From positions 54,684,811 through 54,748,810 of the forward strand of contig JAVHZZ010000011.1 of NCBI GenBank assembly GCA_036250195.1: a stretch of 64,000 nt of DNA. Reading direction: 5' to 3'. The notes under the pieces were generated by a model. That model was given only the letters and a program-made list of their open reading frames with translations. It made no database searches and was not told the DNA's origin. The DNA comes from Mixophyes australis. Taxonomy: Eukaryota; Chordata; Amphibia; Anura; Limnodynastidae. This document shows positions 22,788 through 34,819 of the stretch, piece by piece. The translations under genes and the position numbers were made by a program. How positions within the stretch are numbered: position 1 is the first letter of the stretch; each line of letters starts with the position of its first letter.

Positions 22788-23010
22788 AAGTTCATATGAT
22801 GCCACACCGTAGTGCGGCCAGTTCATATTATGCCACATCATAGTGTCCCAAGGTCATATTATGCCACATAGTATTACCCTCAATTCATATTTGGCCATGC
22901 AGTAGAGCCCACAAATCATATTATGGCATAGTAGTGCCCCCAAATCATATTATGCCACAATAGTGCCCCCAAATAACATTATGCCATAGTAGTGCCCCCA
23001 AATCATTAGT
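22788..23010. repeat. ~30-bp degenerate tandem repeat
   Basis: Units of CATATTATGCCACATAGTAGTGCCCCCAAAT-like sequence, about seven copies with variable length. Confidence 0.8.
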
Positions 23011-23489
23011 AGTGCCCAGACAAAAACTCCTTCACAAATACAAATTGGTACAGCATATCAGATACTGAGAGAGGGAGTCCCAGGAGAAGCTTAATACACC
23101 ATTTACAATGCAAACAAAAATAGATATATTGACACAATCACAGATAAAATTTATGACAAGAAGCGTTTTTCCTCTTAATTAAAAATCTATGTACAGATAA
23201 ATATGCAAAAAACATTACAGAGCAATAATGAACAATACATAGTGTTTTAAACGTCATTGGATACACAGTAGTGCCCCCAGTTCAAGAAAGGATGGTTAAA
23301 AACACATTGCACACGAGAAAATATATGAACTTACCTTTAATGGCATTCTGTGTTCTGTTCTCCTACTGGGCGCGCTGGGCGATGAGGGATCTGCAGCTGT
23401 CAGCTCACGCAGGCAGTCGGGAGCATTCTTAAGATGTCTCTCCCTTTACACATTATTTTACCTATGCCCCTGCACCATCTTCTCCTTTG

Positions 23490-24560
23490 TCCCTCTCACT
23501 TAACCCCCTGCACCCTCTTCCCCACTGGCTCTCTCACCCCTCTCCCTGCACCCCCTACCCCCTGGCTCTCTCACCCCTCTCCCAGCACCCCCTTCCCCCT
23601 GGCTCTCTCACCCCTCTCCCATACCCCCTTCCCCCCTGGCTCTCTCACCCCTCTCCCAGCACCCCCTTCCCCTTTGGTTCTTTCAATCCCTCTCCCAGCA
23701 CCCCCTTCTCCCTGGTTCTCTCACCCCCTTCTCCCTGGCTCTCTCACCCCCTCTCCCAGCACTCCCTGGCTCTCTCTCCCAGCACCCCCTTCCCCTTTGG
23801 CTCTCTCACCCCTCTTCCAGCACCCCCTTCCCCTTTGGTTCTCTCACCCCCTCTCCCAGCACCCCCTTCCCCCTTTGGTTCTCTCACCCCCTCTCCCAGC
23901 ACCCCCTTCGGTTCTCTCACCCCCTCTCCCAGCACCCCCTTCCCCTTTGGTTCTTTCACCCTCTCTCCCAGCACCCCATTCCCCTTTGGTTCTCTCACCC
24001 CCTCTCCCAGCACCCCATTCCCCTTTGGCTCTCTCACCCCTCTCCCAGCACCCCATTCCCCCTTGGCTCTCTCACCCCTCTCCCAGCACCCCATTCCCCC
24101 TTGGCTCTCACCCCCTTCCCCCTTTGGTTTTCTCACCCCCTCTCCCAGAACCCCCTTCCCCTTTGGTTCTCTCACCCCCTCTCCCAGCACCCCATTCCCC
24201 TTTGGCTCTCTCACCCCTCTCCAAGCACCCCATTCCCCCTTGGCTCTCTCACCCCTTCTCCCAGCACCCCATTCCCTTTTGGTTCTCTCACCCCCTCTCC
24301 CAGCACCCCATTCCCCTTTGGCTCTCTCACCCCTCTCACAGCACCCCATTCCCCCTTGGCTCTCTCACCCCTCTCCCAGCACCCCATTCCCCCTTGGCTC
24401 TCACCCCCTTCCCCCTTTGGTTCTCTCACCCCCTCTCCCAGCACCCCCTTCCCCTTTGGTTCTCTCACCCCCTCTCCCAGCACCCCATTCCCCTTTGGCT
24501 CTCTCACCCCTCTCCTAGCACCCCATTCCCCCTTGGCTCTCTCACCCCCTCTCCCGTGAC
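23490..24560. repeat. 39-bp C/T-rich minisatellite, ~27 units
   Basis: Units of CTCTCACCCC-CTCTCCCAGC-ACCCCATTCC-CCTTTGGTT with one- to few-base length variants, many nearly identical. Strongly asymmetric purine/pyrimidine strand bias. The long ORFs across it are products of the 39-bp period. Confidence 0.97.
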
Positions 24561-25319
24561 CCCCCCCTCCCAGCAAAAATGGCGGTACCCCGAGCATCTC
24601 CCCTCCTGCAAAAAACGCGGCACCCCGCAACCCCCCCCCCCACGAAAATCGTGGCACTCCCAAGGACCTCCCCTCCCACGAAAATCGCAGCACCTCCACG
24701 GACCCCCTACCCCATTCCGTAGAACAGAATCTGGAAGCTGTCCAGATTACATGTGGTAGTGCACAGCATAGGGGAAGGGAGCTGAAGAGCGCACAACATA
24801 GGTAGGGAGACAGGAGGAGTCGGACCGGCCCATCCAGCCATCGGCCCTGGACATTGCACTAGGTAGGAAGCAGCTGCAAAGGATATGCTTCCTAGAGGAT
24901 ACTTCTACCTCATCTGGTATGTAAGGAGCGCTAAAATAAGAGCAGACTTAGATGTAAGTTTGCCTACTGCACATGCACAGTTTGAAAAGATTTTTTTTGC
25001 ACTTATGAGTAGGGATGTGCACCGGCGACTTTTGAGGTCTCGTGTTTTGTGTTTTGGATCCGGATTTTCTCGATGTTTTGGGTTCGGATTTGTTTCGCAA
25101 AACACCTGCCGAAAGGTTTTGGTTCGGATTTAAGGTTTTGGATTCGGATTTTTTTTGAAAAAAGCATAAAAAGTTAAAAAATCAAGTTTTTGGGCTTATT
25201 TTCACTCCTACGCTATTATTAACCTCAATAACATTCAATAACAATAATTTCCACTAATTTAAAGGCTATTCTGAACACCTAACACCTCACAATAATTATT
25301 TTTTTTTAGTACAAAACCT

Positions 25320-25830
25320 TGCAACGAGGTATCTTTCTGGACTGCGTAGAGGAGTGTTCCCCACAATACAATTAAAAACCCATCAACTGGTCTGAATTAC
25401 ACCCAAAAATAGTATCTGGACTGCGTAGAGGACTGGCCACTGGCCACCACAATATAATATATAGAAAACCTTCAACAGGTCAGGATTACACCCAAAAATA
25501 GTATCTGGACTGCGTAGAGTAGTGGGCACTGGGCACCACAATAAAATATATAGAAAAATTTCAACAGGTCTGAATTACACCCAAAAATAGTATCTAGACT
25601 GCGTAGAGGACTGGCCACTGGCCACCTCAATATAATATATAGAAAACCTTCAACAGGTCTGCATTACACCCAAAAATAGTATCTGGACTGCATAGAGGAC
25701 TGGCCACTGGCCACCACAATATAATATATAGAAAACCGCAGTCCAAAAATAGTATCTGGACTGCGTAGAGTAGTGGGCACTGGGCACCACAATAAAATAT
25801 ATAAAAAACCTTCAACAGGTCTGCATTACA
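25320..25830. repeat. ~77-90-bp minisatellite in copy B
   Basis: TCTGGACTGCGTAGAG recurs about six times with GGCCACTGGCCACCACAATATAATATATAG in between. Related to the 78-bp array of copy A but with a longer, different spacer. Confidence 0.9.
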
Positions 25831-26654
25831 CTGCACATACGGCTGCTCCTCCATCCTCTCCATCATATACATGTTGGAATTTCAGCGTGTGAAAACCTCT
25901 TGTTTTTGATAATGTCAGTGCATTTTGAATATTTTTCAATTTGCCCCACACCACTGAATGTACTTTATCTATGATACGCATCTATCTATCTTGACTGCGT
26001 AGTGTGGTGGCCCCGGTACACAATTTGGTACCGAGGCCACAATATAATTAAAAAACCCTCCACGGGTCAGAATTCCACCAAAAAAGGGTATGGACTGCAT
26101 AGTGTGGTGTGCCCGGAACACAATTTTTTACAGCGCCAACAATATAATTAAAAAATTGGGCATCAACTGTCACCGTTGTTTAATATCTGATACACCTAAA
26201 TATGGACTGCACAGTGGAGTGGCCCCGGTAGTAAATTTGGTGCCGGGGCCACAATACCTCCTCCAACTTCCAAGTGTAGTGTTTATAAAGACAGACAGCG
26301 TCGAAGTGTTATTAGTTGACTTTCTTAACCCTAAAATTGTCCCTGTTGCAAATATTCGTGCAATGGACAGTTACTTTTTTATTGAAAGACTCAAGCTTTC
26401 AAGTGTAGTGTATATAAAATATAAACAACAATACAGTAGTTTTAGAGCACGTCAATACCTCTTGTTTTAAATTATGACAGGGCATTTTACTTTTGGTTTA
26501 ATTTCTTGAATTTGTTTAAATTTGGTTTTACTTTTTGAACATGGCAAACGACTGTTGATTGGTCATATAATGCAAAAAAAAAAGTTCCAAGATGGAATTG
26601 TCCTTGGGCCCTCACACCCACCCTTATGTTGTTGAAATAGGACATGCACACTTT

Positions 26655-26718
26655 AACAAACCAATCATTTCAGCGACAGGGCCTACCAAACAACTTTGGC
26701 TGAAATGATTGGTTTGTT
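26655..26718. repeat. 20-bp perfect hairpin in copy B
   Basis: 26655-26674 is exactly complementary to 26699-26718; same sequence and place as in copies A and E. Confidence 0.9.
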
Positions 26719-26789
26719 TGGGCCCCCACACCAAAAAAGCTATTCATCTCTCCCTGTACAGACTAAACAGGCTCTACTGAGGCAAGATG

Positions 26790-27125
26790 TCGTCCTCATC
26801 CTCAACCTCTGATTCCTCTCCCCCTACAGTGTGTACTTCCTCCTCCTCACACATTATCAATTCGTCCCCGCTGGACTCCACAACCACAGTCCCTCTGTAC
26901 TGTCTGGAGGGCAGTGCTGTACTTCATTGAGGAATTGATTATTCATTTTTATAAACATAATTTTTTCAACGTTGTGAGGAAGCAACCTCCTTCGCCGCTC
27001 ACTGACCAGGTTCCCCGCTGCACTAAAAACTCTTTCCGAGTACACACTGGAGGGGGGACAACTCAGTTAAAAAATAGAGCCAGTTTGTACAGGGGCTTCC
27101 AAACTGCCTTTTGGAGTTCTACCAC
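26790..27125 (-). pseudogene. hAT transposase C-terminal fragment, frameshifted
   Basis: On the minus strand, KAVWKPLYKL-type sequence leads into MYSERVFSAAGNLVSERRRRLLPHNVEKIMF, the hAT dimerisation domain. A one-base deletion relative to copy A (near 26892) shifts the frame, so the acidic tail is lost and a stop appears at 26857. Upstream, LQALQSKLTRGSDVVELQ-coding sequence (27110-27165) replaces the residues that precede this domain in copy F; the same replacement is seen in copy E. Confidence 0.8.
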
Positions 27126-27144
27126 GTCACTACCTCTAGTTAAT

Positions 27145-27831
27145 TTAGATTGCAAGGCTTGTAAATATAAATACTTCTGCATCATAATCATCAACATCCT
27201 CCTCAGCGACAGCTACATCAATATCCTCCTCCCAGTGTACAACATTCACACCTTCATTAGCCAAATCTGTAACTGGACTGTGGGTGATCCTTCCAGCATA
27301 TGCAGAGAGCGTGCTGCAAATGCTGGATGGAGTCACCTCTTCCCGTACAGTGATGGGAAGGTCAGGGTTCACAACCAACAACACCCTTGGACTCGCCTTG
27401 GGGATTTGTGATGTCATCTGTTTAGAAGGCAGAGTTCTTTGCTGTTTTGTTGTTGTTGCTGACAGCATAACTCTCTTAAATTTTTTGTAGGGGGGGGGAG
27501 GAGGGCTTAGATCCTTGGGTGAAGCTGGACCACTAGTCATGAACACGGGCCAGGGCCTAAGCCGTTCCTTGCCACTACGTGTCGTAAATGGCATATTGCC
27601 AACTTTACGTTCCTCCTCAGATGATTTTAAGTTTCTCTTTTTGCTATTTTTTGAGAACTTGGGCTTTTTGGATTTTACATGCCCTGTACTAGGAGATTGG
27701 GCATCGGGCTTGCCAGACGACGTTGATGGCATTTCATCGTCTATGTCATGACTAGTGGCAGCAGCTTCAGCATTAGGAGGAAGTGGGTCTTGATCTTTCC
27801 CTACTTTATCCTCTAAATTTTGGTTTTCCAT
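27145..27831 (-). pseudogene. hAT transposase N-terminal fragment
   Basis: The frame opens at the family ATG (MENQNLEDKVGKDQDPLPPN) and runs 228 codons through a Ser/Lys-rich segment (SKKPKFSKNSKKRNLKSSEEE), the block MPFTTRSGKERLRPWPVFMTSG and a Pro run, to an Asp/Glu-rich end (EEDIDVAVAEEDVDDYDAE). It stops just before the place where copy F continues into the BED zinc finger. The role of this N-terminal region is not known to me; the Lys-rich patch could serve nuclear import. Confidence 0.75.
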
Positions 27832-27911
27832 TATATGTAGCACAAGAGAGCATACCCCTAAGCCACACACACTCGGCAAAGCCTTTAAAAATTATATGCG
27901 GCACAGGAGAG

Positions 27912-28290
27912 TAGCACTGGACTTATACTGCTGAATCAGTGAACTTTGTAATAGCAGTACCACTGGACTTATACACTGCTGAATCAGTGAACTTTGTAAT
28001 AGCAGTACCACTGGACTTATACTGCTGAATCAGTGAACTTTGTAATAGCAGTACCACTGGACTTATACACTGCTGAATCAGTGAACTTTGTAATAGCAGT
28101 ACCACTGGACTTATACACTGCTGAATCAGGGAACTGTGTAATAGCAGTACCACTGGACTTATACACTGCTGAATCAGTGAACTTTGTAATAGCCGTACCA
28201 CTGAACTTATACACTGCTGAATCAGTGAACTTTGTAATAGCAGTACCACTGGACTTTTACTGCTGAATGTGTGAACTTGGTAATATTGCA
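27912..28290. repeat. 48-bp subrepeats upstream of the copy B ORF
   Basis: Seven or so units of GCAGTACCACTGGACTTATA-CACTGCTGAATCAGTGAACT-TTGTAATA, 45-48 bp, nearly identical. They open false ORFs on both strands. Confidence 0.95.
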
Positions 28291-28930
28291 GTACCAATGG
28301 GCTTATATACTGCTGGATTGGCTTTGCAAATTTGGTTATAATTATTTTTTTTTTTAATTTTTTATTTTAATTTTTTTTATAACTTTTTTTTTTTTTTTTA
28401 AAAAAACTTGGGAATAATGGGGAAATAACTATGCCCTTAGAAGCACAGAGCACAGGACACAGCACCACTGGACTAAACAGGACACAGCGCAGGACCCAGC
28501 AGCACTACTGAACTCAGCAGGACAGAGCAAAGGACACAGCACCACTGGACTGATACTGCAGAATGTGTGAACTTTGTAATATTGCAGAACCACTGGACTT
28601 TTACTGCTGAATGTGTGAACTTGGTAATATTGCAGTACCAATGGGCTTATACTGCAGGATTGGTTGTGCAAATTTTGTTGTAATTAAAAAAAAAAATGTA
28701 ATTCGTTTTTTGTATTTTTTTTAAATAACTTTTTTTTATTTTTTTAAACACTTTGGAATATTGGGGAAATAACTATGCCCTTAGAAGCACAGAGCACAGG
28801 ACACAGCACCACTGGACTGAACAGGACACAGCACAGGACCCAGCAGCACCACTGACCTCAGAAGGACAGAGCACAGGACACAGCACCACTGGACTGAGCA
28901 CAGCACAGCACAGAACTTAACTGAACAGCA
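28290..28930. repeat. two ~310-bp tandem modules in copy B
   Basis: Each module runs from the GATTGG..TTGCAAATTT region through a T-rich run, CTTGGGAATAATGGGGAAATAACTATGCCC, and ACAGGACACAGCACCACTGGACTGA. Copy number of the module differs among copies A (1), B (2), F (2) and E (3). Confidence 0.8.
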
Positions 28931-29015
28931 CAGAACTTAACTGAACAGCACGAGATATAGCAGGACAGAGGACCACCTAACACACCCTCCCTCGACCCTG
29001 ATCAATGCCCGAGTG

Positions 29016-29045
29016 AAGATGGCGGCGACTAGCGGGGAATTTATA
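29016..29045 (-). promoter_or_regulatory. TATA-like and YY1-like core promoter of copy B
   Basis: On the minus strand TATAAATTCC precedes the complement of AAGATGGCGGC (29016-29026), as in copies A, E and F. Inferred from conservation and position. Confidence 0.5.
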
Positions 29046-29212
29046 GGATCCGAGTATCGCGAGATCCGACAACGGGATTATGAGTCAGAGCCTCAGTTTC
29101 AGATTTGAATTTGGCGCCAATACCCGGATCTGTTTCGGATCCAACTCGGATCGGCAACGTTCGGGTGGGCTCAGATTTCATAAATCCGAGTGCGCTCATC
29201 TCTACTTATGAG

Positions 29213-30211
29213 TCAGACTTATATTCAACTCCACATATATTTAATTGAGCAAGAAGGGGTGGAGAATACTCATATAGGGCCTCACAAAGCAAAAATGAGA
29301 GTAGATTTTCACCTTGGCAAAACCATATTGCACTGCAGGGAGGAGCGGGCATATCAAATGTGCAGAAAGATTTAGAGTTGGGAGAGGTCTGCATGTGCTA
29401 TCTTAAAGAAGACCAGTATTTTGCCTTGTACGCAAAAATATAAGTGAATTTGAACCCCTTGCATTGCAACATGGCTTGTCCTGAAGCAAATAGTAGTTAC
29501 TCCTGATTTTACATGGCAGTCTTTTAAGCCATGCAAACTTATTGGAAACTCGCATCATCTGAGATGTATACATATGTTACCAGCAATCAGAAACATATGT
29601 ATACAATCTATAGGATACAATTTTTCTTACTATGGCGAGATGCATTTTCTTATGTTACTGGATTCTACAAGATATTATTAGGTCAACTTGTATTTTAGCC
29701 TGAGCTTTTAAAGAATACATATCCACTTTTATGGAATTTTTTTACATAGGAAAATGTAAAAGTCATGTAGGGTTATTCCAATTAAACATACTTATCTACA
29801 ATTGTTGTTTGATACACTCTCTAGTAGAATGGTCTAAACACTAGATGGGGATGGATACAGAACATTGAAGATACAATTTCAAGATGCAGCCTATACTGAG
29901 TAGAGTGCCTGTTTCTTTGCAAACTCTTGTGTAAAGGTAAGTGCTGGTGAGGATAATCCTCAACATATGTCTTTGCTAGCAAAACGATATTTAAATAAAT
30001 AAATACAATTTTTAAAAACCTGGCTCATAAGTGCTTTTGTTTATTGAACAAAAAAGCTACTGCTTTAATGTAAAGCTAGCCGGTTGTGGGGAGGGAAGCT
30101 TAGATTGTTCACTCACTGTTCGGATTTCCAGGAAGTGAAATATCTCTCTTTCCAAAATTACAGCAGCAACTGTGCCTATGACAGCAGCAGCAATACCAGG
30201 TATCCAGAGCT
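29213..30211. other. no gene; repeat fragment at 29410-29520
   Basis: AT-rich. Bases about 29410-29520 (CCCCTTGCATTGCAACATGGC ... TAGTTACTCCTG) match the inverted interior of the 34501 MITE family. Confidence 0.4.
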
Positions 30212-30219
30212 TCAAGAAC

Positions 30220-31732
30220 TAGAGATGTTCACTGACCCACCCCTGTGTTCTGGTTTTGGTTTTGGTTTTGGATCTGGATTAACTTCGTGTTTTGCTTTTG
30301 GATTTGCATCCGGATTTTTTTTCTAAAATCCCTGTTTTTTCCCCCCTAAAATCACATATTTTTGCTTTTTTCCCCCTACATTATTATTAACCTCAATAAC
30401 ACTAATTTCAAGTCATTTGCAGTAAATTTTGACCACCTCACAGGTCACAATATTATTTTCATACACTTTCAAACAAAGACTGCAGTGACCTGGCTGGATG
30501 CTAAGCGACAGAGCAATAACACAAACACACGGCAGTTCATAGCACATCTAGGAAACATTGCCACACAGCAGTGGCAGAAAATAAAAGTGTTGCAAGATGG
30601 AATTGTTCTTGGATCATGAAATTAGTTATGTTTCATTTGATCACTCCACCCATGCCTTGGATAACTGTGGTAATTCTACACCTAATATATGGCAATGAGT
30701 GCTGACAACCCCTTCCCCCCGCGATGCGTGCTTTTATCGGACCCAGACCAATCCAGGGTCCCAAGAAAAAGAGCCATTGTAATTCACAGCAAAAAGCAAG
30801 TTCATAACTGAGTTAGGAACCTTTGACATAAAGTGCAAATTGCAAACACTTTGTGCAATACTGATGAAACAGCAGCAAAGTGGAAGGTAATACATATACA
30901 CGTCTATTTAGACATCCATGCTTACATTAATTCTGCAAGCAATGCTGTTCTTTGTTAATACAACTGTTGTCTTTACACCGTTCAAAATTTGTTTTAAAAA
31001 TAATCCTCCACCATTCTTTGGATGTCGATAGTTACAGGTCTTTTTTTCATGACAAAGGTGAAAGGTGTTTTTTACATTTTTGTTTCCCTGACTTTAAAAA
31101 ACTATGCACTTTAACATAGGCTTTAGCAGATGACGTAGAGAGATAACTATCATCATAACTGGTGCCAGCAGTTGCTTGGTGCTCCTGGTCCTCTGTGCAC
31201 TGCTGTGAATCCATTTTGATAACACAGTACAATGTGACTGCAGATTAAGAACAACACTGTCAACCCTATTATTTCTATTTCAGCAATGACAATTAGCAAT
31301 GGAGCAATAGGGCTCTTTGTGTGTTACCTATATAACACAGTACAATGTGACTGTAGATTTACACCAAGACTGCTAGCCCTATTATTTGTATTTCAGCAAT
31401 GACAATTAGCAATAGAGCAATGGAGCTCTCCTGAATGTCACTGGAGACTTTGAAGAACACTGCTACCCCTCCTCTCTCTTTTCTACCTATGACGCTGCCC
31501 AATTGCTCTAGAGACTGGCAAGAACTGTGCTATCCCTTCTGTGACCCTTTGTGAAATGGCGCTGGATCGCCGGGGAGGGTGGTACTTATAGAATCCAAAC
31601 CTCGCAAGTTCCGAGATCCGACGACGTAACTATGACGTTTTGCCTCGTTTTCAATACCGAGGGTGCGCGAAAGTAGGATCTGCTAAGTTCGGGTGTGTTC
31701 GGGTCATGGGGAACCAAGCCTGAGCATCTCTA
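30220..31732 (-). mobile_element. hAT copy C, 1.5-kb non-autonomous, second subfamily
   Basis: Flanks TCAAGAAC (30212-30219) and GCAAGAAC (31733-31740) match at 7 of 8. The left end TAGAGATGTTCACTGACCC is shared with copy D (complement at its right end), followed by (TTTTGG)n. The right end is the complement of TAGAGATGCTCAGGCTTGG. It keeps the TGCAAGATGGAATTGT motif also present in A, B and E, and on the minus strand a short fragment of the transposase N-terminus (see 31047-31214). No core domain remains. Confidence 0.8.
31047..31214 (-). pseudogene. short hAT N-terminal remnant in copy C
   Basis: The minus-strand frame MDSQQCTEDQEHQATAGTSY ... STSSAKAYVKVHSF.KSGKQKCKK resembles the start of the copy D ORF (MDSKQSTYDLNEQPG ... 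STSS). About 55 codons remain before a stop. The likeness is modest and rests on MDS-Q, the STSS block and the Lys-rich run. Confidence 0.45.
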
Positions 31733-31740
31733 GCAAGAAC

Positions 31741-33117
31741 AGGTTGGAGAACAGTTTTGTGCTTGTAAAGGGCTAGACACATCTCCAGCATAGGATAGCT
31801 ATGTGTCCTCCTGTGCTGAGAGACAGCATTTACTCCCACCAAGATGCAGGGGACAGCGTTATTCTCTCTTGCACAATAAAATATAGTTATGGCTCTGTGC
31901 ACCACTATAACAGGAAGACCACAGCATGGGATCCTCTTGTCGTTGTTCAAATCAAACCCATCCTAGACAGTAGGAGGCTCAATTACCAGGCAAAATTCTT
32001 CCAACAAAAAAATTATCCTCTCTCCAGGAAATGAGTTCCATGCTGAATAGAACTGAGGCTTATCTAAACTGACTCGTGTGAGAATAGTTACAAGCAGGCC
32101 CTGGGAAGATCCACATAGAAAACGAATAGTAAATGAAAACACTGACAATGATGTAATTGAAAATGCTTTATTCAAAATGAACACCCCTCACCATATAATA
32201 TTTATTACACCCCTTTTTTTAAGCAATCAGTAAAATAAAATAAAATCCATGTTAGAGATGATGCACAAGGAGATACAAAAACATTTATCAGAGTAGAAAA
32301 TCGAAGCAGTTTGTCTCTGGCTGGCTGGAGCGTGAGAAAACTTCTCTGATTGGATTGTAGACTGTGAATGAACAACACTGTAACAATAATGTTCATTGAT
32401 ATATTGCTGTAAGAAACTAATACAATCACAAATTTGTGGCTGAACATTTATGTTTGTGGGCCGCAGGTTTCCAGAGGTACATTTTTCATTTACCAGAAAA
32501 CAAGCCAAATTTCTAAATAATGTAGGATACAGTAACATTAAAATAGGTCATGTAGAACATTTTATCCCACAGGTAAAATATACTGCTGCCTAGTTGCATA
32601 AGTGGAATGCTGTGCAAGAATCATAAAAAAGTATTTAATTTTATTATTTCATCATACTTAAATTCATTTTATAAGAATGTGCAACAGCATTTTGTCAACA
32701 CTAAGGATGCTGCAGGAAGCTGTTCCATAGTGTAGTTCACAAGTACGCAGTCCCCATTATCAAATTTGTGAAAGTAAGCCTCAGTTATTTCATACAAAAC
32801 AGTTTAAATGTGTTGTGGTTTCCTGTAATTGAAAGTCTGCCTCAAAAACACAAGTCGTCTATTTTATTTTATTTTTAAGTCTCTTTATTTGTAAAATGTT
32901 GAAACTAACATGTGAATCAGACAACCAGATAGGCATAGCAATGCAAATAAATATTTCCAATGGGTTACAGGTAACACAATACATAGGATAAAACAGCAGA
33001 ACAGACCGTCAACAAAAGAAAGTATTACAAGGGTATCTAGCGGCCTGGCACCTGGTAACGCCGCGGCAGTATAAGTGTGCTGTGCCCAAAACAGTTGTCT
33101 TTTTTTTAACATGTGCA
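31741..33117. other. no recognisable gene
   Basis: AT-rich. The part 32870-33060 (TAAGTCTCTTTATTTGTAAAATG ...) could be an inverted retroelement 3' end, but no coding motif supports it. Confidence 0.35.
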
Positions 33118-34296
33118 CATCCTTTAGAATGTGAGCTCTCATGGGCAGGGTTCCCTCTGCCTATAGTCTCTTGTCTGTCTACTGTCTGATTCCCTCGTAT
33201 GTCCTGTCATGTCTTTTGCTACATTCTGTGTGAGTCCCTGTGGTGAAATGAGGTATTAATATCACCTCAAACTGTCTGCACCTCGTTTCTCACAAACTAT
33301 AGACTATAACAAAACATATACTTTTCCAGCCCTCTGGTTGCCCATATTTGTCAGTAATATTTATACTTGTATATATTCTATTTGTAAGTAGTTAAAATGT
33401 CTGCCAGCATGGTTTTCTTATCTTGCAAACTAGTCCATTGTCTCAGCCTAGGCAAAAGGATTATTGTCCACAAGTCCTGTATGAATGTACATCACAGGGG
33501 GGTCTCTTGTCTTTGTTTAGCTGTGTGTCTGTGTGTGCTAGCATAGGGAAAAGATCAACAGATAGATGACTACATTATATATTTAAATGTAATGTCTCTG
33601 GATTGTAACCTTACTTGTCTAAACAACTTCTGCTGTATAGCCACAGAACAATACCTGTCCCTAATTCTATCAAGAGCAAATCATCTGCTATCTGTGAAAA
33701 GGTAAACACAGAAAAGGATCAATCAGGCAGGTCCTGGAACTCCAAGGAAGGTAATTTTTGCCTTTAAATACCAACTCCAGAGAACAGCAAATTGGTATTC
33801 ACTACCCAGATCTCTGCCCTGACAGGAACAGGTCAATCGGTCCCTGGAGTACTGCCTTTGCCCTGATCTACCTCTCCAGGTCTTGGGGAGCTGTGTGTCC
33901 GCCAAAAGCAGAGTGACAATGACTCAGGGCCACTACCTTGCTGGTAGCCTTTAAGGAGATAGGGGGAGAAGCTTGAATGGATATACATCAGTCCCTAAGA
34001 GTAACTAGGATACTGGTGAGGTGTTTTCATTATACCCTGTATGTTGTCTGTGCCACACTGTAATGTTATTTTTTGCAGGTTATTCTTTAAAAATGTTTAT
34101 TGCTGTTTGGTGCTACCATTTTGTTAAATAAAGTTATTTATTTTATTTCGGATATTTGCCTGGGTGATTTTGAACCATCACATTTTTCACACTCATCTGT
34201 GCTACTTATCTGTGGTACCTCATCTATTTGTGACTTGCTTACTGTATCTGGCAATGCGGAATCTTTGGAGCCATATAAAGAAATAAATAAATAATA
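33118..34296 (+). repeat. SINE-like tail split by an LTR-like insertion
   Basis: GAATGTGAGCTCTCATGGGCAGGG (33124-33150) and GCAATGCGGAATCTTTGGAG-CCATATAAAGAAATAAATAAATAATAAT (34250-34296) are two halves of a widespread vertebrate repeat whose 3' end normally reads GTAAGCTC...GGGCAGGG ... GCGCTATATAAATAAATAATAAT. The intervening 33238-34180 begins TGTGGTGAAATGAGG and looks like a separate insertion. Confidence 0.5.
33238..34180 (+). mobile_element. LTR-like sequence, unassigned
   Basis: Begins TGTGGTGAAATGAGGT; its first ~130 bp resemble 36872-37000 (shared ...CTCACAAA.TATAGA.TATA.CA...TACTTTT..AGCC). Near the end it has AATAAAGTTATTTATTTTATTTC and TTGCCTGGGTGATTTT, which parallels 37660-37725. 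A TG start, polyadenylation-like signal and a CACA end suit an LTR, but no clean target duplication was found and no gag-pol sequence is adjacent. Confidence 0.35.
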
Positions 34297-34500
34297 ATAT
34301 TCACTGCCAATTCAAGGGTTTCAGCTGATTATCCGTGATTCATATATATGGAACATGGACTTTACAATTAGAAGATGCAGTCTATTCTGAGCAGATTGCA
34401 TCTCTAGGTATACCTGTTAGGAGGAGATTACTTTGTGAGCCCTGGTGTAAAGATAAGGGCTGATGATGACTTACTGGTTAGTTTGACAGCTTAACACATT

Positions 34501-34816
34501 GGGCCTGAGTCATTAAAGAGAGCAAAGCAAAAAAACATTTTCTCCTGGACAAACCATGCTACAACGCAAGGGGTGCAAATTAGTTTATTTATTTTGTACA
34601 TAAGTTAAACACTGGCTGTTTTTTTACATAAGACACAAGTATTTGATAGCTTTATTTTTACACTGAAATTTAAAGTTGATCTAGGACATGCTCTACCCCA
34701 ACTATAAATCTTTCCTCTCACATTTTAAATTTACCTCCCCTCCAATGCAACATGGTTTTGCCCAGGTGCAAAGTTACTCCTTTTTTATGCTTTACTCTCC
34801 TTAATGACTCAGACCC
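34501..34816. mobile_element. 316-bp MITE, TIR GGGCCTGAGTCATTAA
   Basis: Left end GGGCCTGAGTCATTAAAGAG and right end CTCCTTAATGACTCAGACCC are inverted complements over about 28 bp with few mismatches. ATT flanks both sides, a possible 3-bp duplication. Interior blocks (AAGGGGTGCAAATTAG and CCAATGCAACATGG) recur at 15890, 29455 and 47440-47490. Confidence 0.7.
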
Positions 34817-34819
34817 ATT

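Larger units (their letters stand above)
21432..24849. mobile_element. 3.4-kb non-autonomous hAT-like element, TIR CAGGGCCGGACTGG
   Basis: Perfect 8-bp duplication GACATTGC (21424-21431 and 24850-24857). The left end reads CAGGGCCGGACTGGG; the right end, about CGGACCGGCCCATCCAGCC then CGGCCCTG, is its complement with an insertion. No transposase motif is present. Much of the length is three separate minisatellites (21750-22140, 22788-23010, 23490-24560), plus a GC-rich stretch at 22250-22400 with a GCGAG...(A/T)n...CTCGC hairpin. A CAGGGCCGACAAGAGGAAG motif at about 22700 looks like the end of another small MITE inside. Confidence 0.85.
25010..29204 (-). mobile_element. hAT copy B, non-autonomous, 4.2 kb
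   Basis: Perfect 8-bp duplication CTTATGAG (25002-25009 and 29205-29212). Left TIR TAGGGATGTGCACCGGCGAC; right end the complement of TAGAGATGAGCGCACTCGG. Transposase sense is minus. From the right: TATA/YY1-like promoter, subrepeats, N-terminal coding fragment, deletion, C-terminal dimerisation fragment, hairpin and 3' minisatellites. The BED finger and DDE core are absent. The element inserted into a stretch resembling other dispersed repeats (TATTCAACTCC ... GCACATGC). Confidence 0.93.

Noticed and set aside
23434..24759. Long Pro/Ser/Leu-rich ORF (441 codons) and antisense Gly/Glu-rich ORFs
   Set aside because: They are kept open by the 39-bp period (13 codons) of a minisatellite; no domain, no start context, open on both strands.
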